A stretch of 64,000 nt of DNA from Pontibacillus chungwhensis BH030062 (GCF_000770675.1 NZ_AVBG01000004.1:62001-126000), one strand, 5' to 3'. Positions 24,008 through 31,272 are shown, counted from the first letter of the stretch. Notes: a model not told the origin generated them from the letters alone. Made by a program: numbers and translations.

Positions 24008-24841
24008 TTAAAAAACCATTCCAAAAATTTCATCTACCCACTCGGGATTTTCTTCTATTCCTACCTTTTCACATAGACTCTTATGTGTTTTTTTGAATTC
24101 AGGAATGATTTTTTCAATTACGTTCATTAAATCATGCGCTTCTCTACTGCTATGCCAACTGGCTAAAAGTGAAAGCTGCCAACTATCCAATTCGCTTCTC
24201 TCACCTTCATATTTTGCCCAATCTCCGAATGCATTAGGTTGTAATCCTTTATCCATATACCAAGCTGTTACCATAGACAGCCTTAAATTATCCAGACAAC
24301 TTAAAGCATAGAACATTTCTTTTCTGTTTACCCTTCGATAAGCTTCGTGAACATATGCAAAAAATTTAGTTCTCCATATTTCCACTTCTTGAAAAGATGG
24401 ACTGTATGATAGTATCTCTGATTTCACTAATACTTCTCCCATAAATCCTGTTTTATCATAAACAATATTAATGTTTTGTAACCACGTAGATGGTTGAATA
24501 AATTCTGTTTTATAATAAAATGCATCAACCTTTATGAAAGAATCATAGTGGGCAACAGTGTAAGTCGCCCAGGGGATATCTTCGAAATACAATACGTTCC
24601 CCCAGTTTTTAGCTCTCTCTTTTTTAGTCAACCTATATTCTTCAAATACTTCATCTTTAACAAGTATACGAAGGTCAATGTCCGAATATAAATCTGTATT
24701 TTGCTTTCCTATTGAACCTCCATAAAAAACAGCTAATACATTTTCATCGTTTATTAAGTCTTGCTCAATTTGACTAAGCATAGTTTGGCGATCCCTAGGA
24801 ATTTTTAAATCTCTCTCAAGATGTTTACTTTCTAATTCCAC
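24008..24841 (-). CDS. Nucleotidyltransferase, aminoglycoside adenylyltransferase-like
   Basis: 277 aa. The catalytic motif is AVFYGGSIGKQNTDLYSDID, with paired aspartates for Mg-nucleotide binding, as in AadK/ANT(6)-type enzymes. The C-terminal half is helical (AYVHEAYRRVNRKEMFYAL, LDNLRLSMVTAWYMDKG), again as in that group. It may adenylylate an aminoglycoside or another small molecule; resistance function is unproven. GTG 24841 follows AAGGAGTG. Array member. Confidence 0.82.
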   Translation of the reverse strand: MELESKHLERDLKIPRDRQTMLSQIEQDLINDENVLAVFYGGSIGKQNTDLYSDIDLRILVKDEVFEEYRLTKKERAKNWGNVLYFEDIPWATYTVAHYDSFIKVDAFYYKTEFIQPSTWLQNINIVYDKTGFMGEVLVKSEILSYSPSFQEVEIWRTKFFAYVHEAYRRVNRKEMFYALSCLDNLRLSMVTAWYMDKGLQPNAFGDWAKYEGERSELDSWQLSLLASWHSSREAHDLMNVIEKIIPEFKKTHKSLCEKVGIEENPEWVDEIFGMVF

Positions 24842-24947
24842 AGATAAACACTCCTTTAATACATATCTCCTGAATGAATATTAATCAAAAGGAAAAAATC
24901 CTTACTAAAGATTACTTTCCATTAGTACACCAATACTTACGACCTAA

Positions 24948-24965
24948 TTTTAACATTAAATACCA
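24948..24965 (+). repeat. Second repeat family, copy C
   Basis: TTTTAACATTAAATACCA matches copy A with one change. It is followed about 40 bp later by a fragment resembling the recombinase start. Confidence 0.5.
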
Positions 24966-25007
24966 AGTGATGTTCAGTATTATGTTACTCAATAAATCCC
25001 TAAATTT

Positions 25008-25050
25008 TTTTGTTATCGAAGCTTCCAAGCCTAAGAGTTGAAGAATGATA
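25008..25050 (+). pseudogene. Possible second recombinase start fragment
   Basis: TTTTGTTATCGAAGCTTCCA aligns to TGTTGTTATCCGAAGCTCCC at the start of the decayed recombinase, with a one-base gap. Read through that gap it would encode LLSEASKPKS. Both fragments are preceded by the TTTTAACATTAAAT motif. Only about 40 bases are alignable, so this is tentative. Confidence 0.35.
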
Positions 25051-25130
25051 CACTTACTGTTGTGTCAGACTCTTTTATTTAACTAAATTTTCTATATATG
25101 TTAATATTCGGTGTTATAGGAGGGGTTATC

Positions 25131-25955
25131 TTGAATGAAATAAACCAACTAACACCAGAAGAACTATATACAAAAAAAGATACATTAGAAGATTTTTTGT
25201 CAACCGAATTAAGACCTTTGATTAATAATAAGAGCTGGATGAAGGAATGGGAGCAAATTGCTCTACGCTTTAAACTGCTACAATTCAAAAGCTTTAGTCA
25301 AGAAGAAGCTTTGGCTTATCAGTGGGACACAGGAAGAGTTCGAGAAATTATTGAAGATACAATATTGCAAGTACGACAACATATAACGTTAGATGAAGTG
25401 AAAGTAACAGTCGTACCTGCTTTACCATTCCCTTGGTTTAAAAACTTAGATAGAAGCATTTGGACCAATGGGTTCACAAATAGTCCAAATAGCATTCAAC
25501 TAGCAATCCCTCCAAATCCAGACGAGCAATTTTTAAGGTACTTGATTGCTCACGAATTGCACCACGCATCTCCTAATAACCCGATATACGAATTAACACT
25601 AGAAACCTTCACTTTAGGTGAATGGTACAAAATGGAGGGAACAGCGGAGTTTTTCAGTCTCAACTTGTATGAAGACAAAAGGTGGTGGAAAAAGGATCTT
25701 TCTAGAGAGTTAGAATTGGAGTATTGGAGCAAAGCAAAACAAGAGATAGACACAACTGACGACAGAATTAAAAGCCAATTATGTTTTGGTGATTCAAATA
25801 AAGGAATCCCTCAGATGATCGGATATGCATTTGCTCATGAGATGATTAAAAGTTATGTAAAAAAACATCCGATAAGTAATTACAACGAGCTTTACTTTAT
25901 CGATGTTTTGGCTTTTATTGATGAATATGAGAACGGTGCTAGCGCTTCTCTATAA
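25131..25955 (+). CDS. Predicted Zn metallopeptidase (DUF2268-like)
   Basis: 274 aa from TTG 25131 after AGGAGGGG; an ATG at 25098 precedes that site and is unlikely. HELHHAS (about residue 142) is an HExxH zinc site and KMEGTAEFFSLNL supplies a third glutamate ligand, as in DUF2268 proteins; CFGDSNKGIPQMIGYAFAHE follows. A relative with the same motif order lies at 40412-41254. It is the only intact gene on the plus strand within the cassette array and has its own terminator. Substrate unknown. Confidence 0.78.
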   Translation: MNEINQLTPEELYTKKDTLEDFLSTELRPLINNKSWMKEWEQIALRFKLLQFKSFSQEEALAYQWDTGRVREIIEDTILQVRQHITLDEVKVTVVPALPFPWFKNLDRSIWTNGFTNSPNSIQLAIPPNPDEQFLRYLIAHELHHASPNNPIYELTLETFTLGEWYKMEGTAEFFSLNLYEDKRWWKKDLSRELELEYWSKAKQEIDTTDDRIKSQLCFGDSNKGIPQMIGYAFAHEMIKSYVKKHPISNYNELYFIDVLAFIDEYENGASASL

Positions 25956-25964
25956 GTATTGTTA

Positions 25965-25997
25965 AAAAAGGCTTGGAACTAATCCCAAGCCCTTTTG
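25965..25997 (+). terminator. Terminator of the DUF2268-like gene
   Basis: GGCTTGG / CCAAGCC stem with a short loop and CTTTT tail, ten bases past the stop. Confidence 0.75.
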
Positions 25998-26119
25998 AGT
26001 GTTATTTCTTGCGGCTTTCTCACTCCTGTTCATACTGTCATTTAGTATAAAAATTAAACTCAGAATTAAGTTTTCCTTTATAGAAACCTAACTACTTTTC
26101 TTAAGGAAAGATAAGATCA

Positions 26120-26170
26120 CGCAACAAGCAACGGCCCTTGTAAAGCAATCTCACCCGATCGTTATGAGGG
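26120..26170 (-). repeat. Cassette repeat, degenerate copy
   Basis: Plus strand AAGCAATCTCACCCGATCGT resembles the CAATCGCACCCGTTAG end with three changes. It lies about 100 bp downstream of the 26271 gene. Confidence 0.35.
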
Positions 26171-26270
26171 AACTAACTTCTTTGTTTGTTTAATTAATAG
26201 TTTTCTCTAGAAGGTTCTCTAAAGTATCATCCATTGATAGTGTGGAATTTTGATAGGTCTCTATGGAATT

Positions 26271-26468
26271 TTATTCATCTTTGTCTGAATATTGAAGTTT
26301 AACTAATAAATAAGCAATTGGAGAACTCACGACAACGGATGCAAGTGGTATCCAACTGAAAATAATTTCAATTCCATAAAGTATAATGCAAATAGCATAA
26401 AGTACGAATGTCACTATCAAGAATGTTATTGACATTTCATTAAAGCTTAAATGTTTTATATAGTTCAC
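26271..26468 (-). CDS. Tiny two-helix membrane protein
   Basis: 65 aa from GTG 26468 with a weak GAGG-type site. Two hydrophobic helices (ITFLIVTFVLYAICIILYGI and IPLASVVVSSPIAYLLV), then a charged tail YSDKDE. No known family. It lies in the array between degenerate and partial repeat copies. An internal ATG (MSITFLIV) is an alternative start. Confidence 0.5.
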   Translation of the reverse strand: MNYIKHLSFNEMSITFLIVTFVLYAICIILYGIEIIFSWIPLASVVVSSPIAYLLVKLQYSDKDE

Positions 26469-26604
26469 CTCTTGTTTTTATCCGATTAAAAAAACATTTA
26501 GTGCAGAGCAAGGTTGTTTTTTGTTTCTTCAATTCCCTATATAAACTGTAATGCTCAAAAGGAGATGAAAATACTGAATAGGAGGAGTTACTAATGGGAG
26601 TTTA

Positions 26605-26652
26605 CTGAGAATAACTGCTCTTATTCAACAATCGCACCCGTTAGCTGAATTA
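26605..26652 (-). repeat. Cassette repeat (after Nif3-like gene)
   Basis: Plus strand ATAACTGCTCTTATTCAACA then ATCGCACCCGTTAGCTGAAT. The distal CCGTTAA end is replaced by other sequence. 32 bp past the Nif3-like stop. Confidence 0.7.
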
Positions 26653-26683
26653 CAGATCTTCATAAAGTTAGAAAGACGTGAAA

Positions 26684-27445
26684 TCAATTATGATTAAATT
26701 CAAAATGTTCTTCCTTTAACTTAACAAGTTCGATATCTTTATCTAAATGTTTGAGCTTATTAGCTAGACTTTCTACTCCGAATATTTCTGTAAAAGTGTG
26801 ACTGCCAACTAAAAGGTTAATGCCTACAAATTGAGCATATTGAATAGTGTATAATGTTGCTTCCCCAGTTATATATGTATCACAACCTGCTTCCACTGCC
26901 ATCTTTATATGGTTTGAAGAATGTCCTGCACCTGTCAGTACTCCTACCTTTTTTACTAGCTTATAGTTATTCCTCCATGCTCTAACTGGCTCCTCTAATT
27001 CATTTCTCATTTTTTGAACGAGTACCTTAAAATCGATAGGCTCGCTAAATTCACCTATACCAGGAACATCCCCATTATGATAAAACGAATATCTAATTAT
27101 GTTATCTATACCGATAACATTCATAAGAGAAGTACAAGTACCAAATTCGATAAAATCTAAAGGACCGTGAATCCAAAAATGACTAATATCATACTCTTGT
27201 AATTTTTTTAAGCACTCCTCTTTCAAACCATAAATAAAATCCCATGCATCGTGATGGGTAATCATCAAATCAACATCGTTCTTCGCGGCTTCTTCAATAG
27301 ATTCAATGGATAAATTTGTTGAATATCCAATTTTTGATATCGAATTATTGGATTTATAAGTAAAGCCGTAATCATCATTAAACTTTTCTAATAAATTCTC
27401 TTTAAAAAGCTGCTTAATATGGTGTTCGAATTGCCCTATGTCCAT
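26684..27445 (-). CDS. Nif3-like dinuclear metal-centre protein
   Basis: 253 aa. DLMITHHDAWDF carries the paired histidines of the Nif3/YqfO metal site, and GVLTGAGHSSNHIKMAVEAG, DTYITGEATLY and LVGSHTFTEIFGVESL are the C-terminal signature. The family (GTP cyclohydrolase I type 2 / NIF3) forms hexamers with a two-metal site; its true role is unclear. It lacks the PII-like insert of YqfO. An extra family member as a cassette gene is notable, because the housekeeping copy normally sits near rpoD/dnaG. GGGGGGATC precedes the ATG. Confidence 0.82.
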   Translation of the reverse strand: MDIGQFEHHIKQLFKENLLEKFNDDYGFTYKSNNSISKIGYSTNLSIESIEEAAKNDVDLMITHHDAWDFIYGLKEECLKKLQEYDISHFWIHGPLDFIEFGTCTSLMNVIGIDNIIRYSFYHNGDVPGIGEFSEPIDFKVLVQKMRNELEEPVRAWRNNYKLVKKVGVLTGAGHSSNHIKMAVEAGCDTYITGEATLYTIQYAQFVGINLLVGSHTFTEIFGVESLANKLKHLDKDIELVKLKEEHFEFNHN

Positions 27446-27510
27446 AATTACAAGATCCCCCCAATTCCTTTAACTCTAATACCACTTACCATTATTAAGA
27501 AGTAGATGAT

Positions 27511-27547
27511 CTCCTTATTTAATTAAAGCACCCGATAGTTGAATAAC
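27511..27547 (-). repeat. Cassette repeat, partial copy
   Basis: Plus strand TAAAGCACCCGATAGTTGAA is the gene-proximal end, preceded by CTCCTTATTTA as in the subtype-2 copies. It lies five bases from the next stop. Confidence 0.5.
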
Positions 27548-27551
27548 TACA

Positions 27552-27758
27552 TTAGTAAAAAACTTTAATACAACTTCCTATTATAAACACAGCCCCAGAA
27601 GTCAAATAAGTGTAGCCCATTGATTTGTTTTTTATTTTTAAATTATTAAAACCAAATAGTAGCAGAGATGTTCCAAGTATTAAGATTGCAATATTTAAAC
27701 TAAAGAACACTGTTACTACTGAAATAATTGATAGTATAAGTGCTAATAATCTCAACAA
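27552..27758 (-). CDS. Tiny two-helix membrane protein
   Basis: 68 aa from TTG 27758 after GAAGGAGG. The N-terminal half is one long hydrophobic stretch (LALILSIISVVTVFFSLNIA and ILILGTSLLLFGF), then a polar KIKNKSMG loop and a second helix (YLTSGAVFIIGSCI). No recognised family. Array member with unknown function. Confidence 0.6.
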   Translation of the reverse strand: MLRLLALILSIISVVTVFFSLNIAILILGTSLLLFGFNNLKIKNKSMGYTYLTSGAVFIIGSCIKVFY

Positions 27759-27779
27759 TTTATATGCCTCCTTCTATTA

Positions 27780-27858
27780 CTGTTCCGCAAACTCTATTGT
27801 CAATGGTGGTGGAAGCAATTACTCTTGTTTAACAATCGTACCCTTTACTCCAATAAGC
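27780..27858 (-). repeat. Cassette repeat with extended stem region
   Basis: Plus strand TGTTCCGCAAACTC, then GGTGGTGGAAGC, loop, and GTTTAACAATCGTACCCTTT. GGTACGAT-side bases pair partly with the GGTGG arm. 17 bp from the lipoprotein stop. Confidence 0.6.
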
Positions 27859-27874
27859 ATTGATTTTTATTTTT

Positions 27875-28390
27875 TTAGTTTACTACTGGAGAAACGTCGA
27901 CTGAATCAGTAGGCATTTTATGTATAGCATAAAAGAATCCGCTATCACCAGATACCTTTAGTTTTCTTTCAGCTCCATCACCTAAAAGCTTCATTTCCTT
28001 AATAGAAGAAACGAAAGTTCTCCCAATTAATACTGAGGCAGATAATCCTGTTTTCGTTTTGATTTCAAAACCAGATGTAGAATAAGCTAAATCTCCTCCA
28101 GTCTCAAAATCAGTATAAGGCTGGCTTCTTCTCCAAACATATCCTTTTTCACTTTCAATTATGTTTGCTACACCCAAACCACCCATATACTCGTAAAACA
28201 CAAATGTCTCGTCTTCATATTCTTCAATGGATAAGATAGAATCACGGTCTGCCTCTTCTTGTTTTAGCCCCGATTCAATGGCTGCATCTTTTGAAGGTTG
28301 CCAGTCCGATGCTGATTCTTGGTTACATCCGACAATAAATAAAAGTACGCAAAAACTGAAGATTAAATAAAGATATTTACCCAAACGCAT
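27875..28390 (-). CDS. Lipoprotein of unknown function
   Basis: 171 aa. Signal peptide with lipobox FIVGC (Cys about 22). The mature part begins with an acidic linker (SKDAAIESGLKQEEADRDS), then FVFYEYMGGLGVANIIESEK and a beta-rich end (LSASVLIGRTFVSSIKEMKL). This general shape occurs in many Bacillus lipoproteins that sense or bind at the cell surface, but I cannot name the family. AAAAGGAG precedes the ATG. Confidence 0.72.
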   Translation of the reverse strand: MRLGKYLYLIFSFCVLLFIVGCNQESASDWQPSKDAAIESGLKQEEADRDSILSIEEYEDETFVFYEYMGGLGVANIIESEKGYVWRRSQPYTDFETGGDLAYSTSGFEIKTKTGLSASVLIGRTFVSSIKEMKLLGDGAERKLKVSGDSGFFYAIHKMPTDSVDVSPVVN

Positions 28391-28410
28391 ATACTCCTTT
28401 TTTCTTCATC

Positions 28411-28475
28411 TATCCTGCTCCGTTAACGTAAGAAGCGACCGCTCTTGTTCAACAATCGCACCCTTTAGTTAAAGA
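28411..28475 (-). repeat. Cassette repeat, canonical copy
   Basis: Plus strand CCTGCTCCGTTAACGTAAGA, AGCGACCGCTC, then TTGTTCAACAATCGCACCCT. TTGTTGAACAA on the minus strand is an 11-base palindrome in the loop. 45 bp past the kinase stop. Confidence 0.88.
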
Positions 28476-28519
28476 AGGTAAATAGCATTTTTACTTAATA
28501 ACTAAAGCAAAGTGCTCAA

Positions 28520-29812
28520 TTATTCAAGGCGTAATTTCCATTCTTTAATGTAACTATCGATAATTTGTTTTTTATCCAAATTATCTTTAAAGGACGGGAA
28601 AATAAATGTTTCATATAAAGACAAATAGTAACTAGGGGCAATTGTTTTCAAAGTGCAATACTCATAATAGAGGTTTTCTTTAGTATCGTACTCCGTCCAA
28701 TGTTCTAAGTATTCGTTAAGTAATTGCTCGGCTTCAGTATTTGAAAAAAATTCTTTCACTTCTTCTAACAGCACTATAATACTAAGAAAAGGATGTGAAA
28801 TTGTACTGTCTGACCAATCGTAAATCTTAGGTTCATTATTATGAATAATAATATTTCCACCAAAGAAATCCCCATGTTCTATTGTAAATGGTATATTTGT
28901 AAAATCTATTCGATTACATTTACTAAAAATTTTCGGAAGTTGACTAATAAATTCAGAGTAGCTGTGATCTGTTATGTATTTTGTCTCGTGTAAGCTATCT
29001 AACGAAGATTTAAGGTACTCTCGAATAATGGTTGATACTGATCTTTCAGGACAATCCATTCCTTGTAATTTGGTAACATGCGAAACTGATTCTTTTTGAA
29101 TTTTTGCTAATCTAAACAATGCTTCTCTCCAATATTCAATTCTCTTTTTTTGTCCAAGTAAAGGTCCAGTTAATTCCTCCATGATATACCATTGCTCTTC
29201 CTGATTTACATCAAAGATTTCAGGTATATATGTGGGGTGGCGTTGATACAAATATTCACTGATTAACACCTCGTGTTTAAAGACATCTGGTACTGTCTTT
29301 AAGTAAAAATTTCTTCCTTTAGAATAAATTTTAAATAAAGCTGAACGTTCCCAACTTCTCATTTGTTCAAATTCTAAATCATTCCCAAGCATATTGGTTA
29401 CTTTCTTTTCCATCTCATTTCTCCAACCAGCCTTAACCCATGGGAGGGGTTGGCTTTCTGTTGCATCTACCCAATCTTTTAAAATATATTGATCGAAAGT
29501 ATTTAAATGATCTTGAAGAAGATTAGATATATCTACCCAAACAAAATTTTTATGTAATGACCCAGGTTCGTCTAAAATTTCAATTTCATATATTCTTATG
29601 TTATTGATTTCTTTAAATATCCTTAATACATTAGTCTCTATATTATAATTCTTTCTTAAAAAAACATTAATATGGTTTGTGATCGCAACATGTTGAGTAT
29701 CGGGAATAAAAGATGGAAACGATAAAGTATCCATTTCATATGTTTTATCAAGCAAAATGCTCTTTCGGTCTTTAGTAATGACTATACATTTATAAGTTAA
29801 CTGACGTTTCAT
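28520..29812 (-). CDS. APH-family kinase with N-terminal NUDIX-like region
   Basis: 430 aa from ATG 29812 with GAGGG at normal spacing (GTG 29824 lacks a site). Residues about 1-115 look like a degenerate NUDIX-type domain (KCIVITKDRKSILLDK, then an EIEILDEPGSLHKNFVWVDI strand) without a full NUDIX box. Residues about 150-430 are an APH/choline-kinase fold: FTIEHGDFFGGNIIIHN (catalytic HxD...N) and PKIYDWSDS (metal Asp). Substrate unknown; the NUDIX-like part may bind a nucleotide or regulate. Confidence 0.75.
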   Translation of the reverse strand: MKRQLTYKCIVITKDRKSILLDKTYEMDTLSFPSFIPDTQHVAITNHINVFLRKNYNIETNVLRIFKEINNIRIYEIEILDEPGSLHKNFVWVDISNLLQDHLNTFDQYILKDWVDATESQPLPWVKAGWRNEMEKKVTNMLGNDLEFEQMRSWERSALFKIYSKGRNFYLKTVPDVFKHEVLISEYLYQRHPTYIPEIFDVNQEEQWYIMEELTGPLLGQKKRIEYWREALFRLAKIQKESVSHVTKLQGMDCPERSVSTIIREYLKSSLDSLHETKYITDHSYSEFISQLPKIFSKCNRIDFTNIPFTIEHGDFFGGNIIIHNNEPKIYDWSDSTISHPFLSIIVLLEEVKEFFSNTEAEQLLNEYLEHWTEYDTKENLYYEYCTLKTIAPSYYLSLYETFIFPSFKDNLDKKQIIDSYIKEWKLRLE

Positions 29813-29889
29813 TAAAACCCTCACTTTTTAGAAGACTAAATCGGGATACTTCGATTTTTCTTTCTTAATCCAATGTTTGCATAGTTAGA

Positions 29890-29979
29890 AGTTCTTCAAC
29901 TCTTCTGCCCCATTAACACAATAGAAGCTGCCGCATCGACAACTCCTTATTTCACTATCGCACCCAATAGTTTAATAAG
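29890..29979 (-). repeat. Cassette repeat, subtype 2
   Basis: Plus strand CTGCCCCATTAACACAATAG, AAGCTGCCGCATCGACAACT, then ATCGCACCCAATAGTTTAAT. It differs from the 23441 copy at about ten of 88 positions. Confidence 0.8.
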
Positions 29980-30018
29980 TTATGGAGAAATTTTATCCCT
30001 TTTCCAAAGAGAGTTAAT

Positions 30019-30312
30019 TTACTTTTTTATTACGAATTTCGAATTTTCATATGTTGTAGCACCGTTTTTTTCAGGATCCATATACACAGTAATTTCTACT
30101 TTGTCTCCTATTTCATATTTTTCAATATCATCAACAGGAATTTTGTTTCGTGTATTAGAATTATCCAGTACTAATATCATATTTTGTTGTGGATACTTTT
30201 CTTCAATAGTACCTTTAATTTCTCCCTTAACTGTATCTTCTTTTAAGCAGCCTATTAAAGAAATTGTAAGTAGTAAAAGCGTAACGACGAGTAATGCCTT
30301 TTTCTTTATCAT
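30019..30312 (-). CDS. DUF3221-like lipoprotein, short
   Basis: 97 aa. Signal peptide with lipobox LIGC (Cys about 22). The mature part KGEIKGTIEEKYPQQNMILV then EKYEIGDKVEITVYMDPEKN resembles the DUF3221 pattern (glycine, strand, ILV, GDKV) of the lipoprotein at 23542-23880 but is shorter. AGGGGGATT precedes the ATG. Function unknown; a second example of this type within one array. Confidence 0.72.
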   Translation of the reverse strand: MIKKKALLVVTLLLLTISLIGCLKEDTVKGEIKGTIEEKYPQQNMILVLDNSNTRNKIPVDDIEKYEIGDKVEITVYMDPEKNGATTYENSKFVIKK

Positions 30313-30328
30313 ATAATCCCCCTAATCA

Positions 30329-30388
30329 AGCCTGCTCCGCTATTGAAAGAAGCGACTGTTCTTGTTCAACAATCGCACCCGTTAGCAA
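30329..30388 (-). repeat. Cassette repeat, canonical copy
   Basis: Plus strand CCTGCTCCGCTATTGAAAGA, AGCGACTGTTC, then TTGTTCAACAATCGCACCCG. 24 bp past the stop of the 30412 gene. Confidence 0.88.
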
Positions 30389-30411
30389 AACAATGCTATT
30401 AATGTTAAATA

Positions 30412-30762
30412 TTATTTATGTAATTCATTTTCTTCCATGAACTCAAGAAAACAATCCTGAAGTTCTCCTTCAGTATCTTTTGAGTCGAGCAGCAACTTCG
30501 GCTCTACTGCACACTCTACAAGTTTAGAGCTTCCGTCAATTACCCCAAGCGTATTTGAAACTGTATCAATCATTGTTTGTTCAATGATTTTGAAGAAAAC
30601 CTCTTTATGTTTTTTATCCAAGGAATTATAAAAGCTTAAAGCTTCTCCAAAATATTCATCAGTTGAGCCATTAGGATTTGTTGTTTCAAATAAACCTTTG
30701 TATAGTTCGATGTTTTCTTCAATTATTGATTTATATAAAGATTTAACAAATTCTTCATTCAC
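30412..30762 (-). CDS. Uncharacterised 116-aa acidic helical protein
   Basis: 116 aa from GTG 30762 after GGGGGA; GTG 30780 is in frame but precedes that site. No signal peptide. The protein is acidic and mostly helical (EFVKSLYKSIIEENIELYKG, ending DCFLEFMEENELHK), with NTLGVIDGSSKLVECAVEPK in the middle, where a turn-rich motif could be a small binding site. Last gene of the cassette array on its right side. I do not recognise the family. Confidence 0.65.
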   Translation of the reverse strand: MNEEFVKSLYKSIIEENIELYKGLFETTNPNGSTDEYFGEALSFYNSLDKKHKEVFFKIIEQTMIDTVSNTLGVIDGSSKLVECAVEPKLLLDSKDTEGELQDCFLEFMEENELHK

Positions 30763-30809
30763 TAAAAGTCCCCCGTTCACCTAAGGTTGTAAATTCATTA
30801 TGTTTGATC

Positions 30810-30854
30810 TTAAGTTGCCCTTATTCAACTAACCTGCCCCTTTAGTTTAAGTAC
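30810..30854 (-). repeat. Cassette repeat, divergent terminal copy
   Basis: Plus strand TTATTCAACTAACCTGCCCC then TTTAGTTTAAGTAC keeps the TTCAAC and CCCTTTAGTTTAA parts. It is the right-most recognisable copy, about 50 bp upstream of the last array gene. Confidence 0.45.
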
Positions 30855-31049
30855 AATCTTTCACAAAACCCACCTTATATTTTAACATAATATAACAATT
30901 ACCTACTTCAAATAAGAAAATAAGTATTGTAAATAACTTTCTTAATTACACAGGAAACAGCACACCAACAATATCCATTGACGGTGTGCTATTTGGGTCC
31001 GATTTCGTATGATATATCAAATGTTACTATCAAATAATCGTTGATATAT
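30855..31049. other. Intergenic stretch at the right edge of the array
   Basis: No gene is supported. It has a TTTTAACATAATAT stretch loosely like the second repeat family (about 30876), and an 8-bp stem AGCACACC / GGTGTGCT at 30959-30990 without a T-run. Confidence 0.4.
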
Positions 31050-31090
31050 AAGGTAAAAAGAAGAGACCAAATCTCATATGAGATTTGGCC
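31050..31090 (-). terminator. Palindromic terminator after the 51-aa gene
   Basis: CCAAATCTCAT / ATGAGATTTGG is a perfect 22-base palindrome at 31067-31088. The minus-strand tail TCTCTTCTTTTTA is T-rich but interrupted. Confidence 0.55.
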
Positions 31091-31116
31091 TTACCTACGA
31101 CTTCCCTTTTAAACAT

Positions 31117-31272
31117 TTACTTTTTATTTGCTTGTCTTCCACTCTTTTTCTGACTCTGATGTTTTGAATTTCCCTTTTGCATATCATCAGCTAATTCAGC
31201 TTCGTATTTTTTATTCTTTTTAGCAATTTCTGCGGTTTTTTGATTGTGCTTGGATGGTCCTTTTTGAGACAT
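31117..31272 (-). CDS. 51-aa lysine-rich hydrophilic protein
   Basis: Short gene from ATG 31272 with AAGGAG at good spacing. The product (MSQKGPSKHNQKTAEIAKKN at the start) is rich in Lys, Gln, Asn and Ser with no hydrophobic core and ends QANKK. This composition resembles small spore-associated or nucleic-acid-binding proteins of bacilli, but no named family is recognised. It is followed by a palindromic terminator and is monocistronic. Confidence 0.6.
   Translation of the reverse strand: MSQKGPSKHNQKTAEIAKKNKKYEAELADDMQKGNSKHQSQKKSGRQANKK

Noticed and set aside
16736-24841. Calling the APH-like and nucleotidyltransferase genes antibiotic-resistance genes
   Set aside because: Catalytic motifs are present, but these folds act on many substrates and nothing in the sequence identifies an aminoglycoside as target.
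26594-26608. Start codon after AGGAGGAG at about 26580
   Set aside because: The frame is only four codons long (ATGGGAGTTTACTGA). It may be the remains of a lost cassette gene but is not a gene now.
16531-30854. CRISPR array
   Set aside because: The repeats are hundreds of bases apart, vary in the middle and separate whole genes; there are no uniform spacers and no cas genes.
31117-31272. Assignment of the lysine-rich 51-aa protein to a named small acid-soluble spore protein family
   Set aside because: Composition is suggestive, but no diagnostic motif of a named SASP family is visible.
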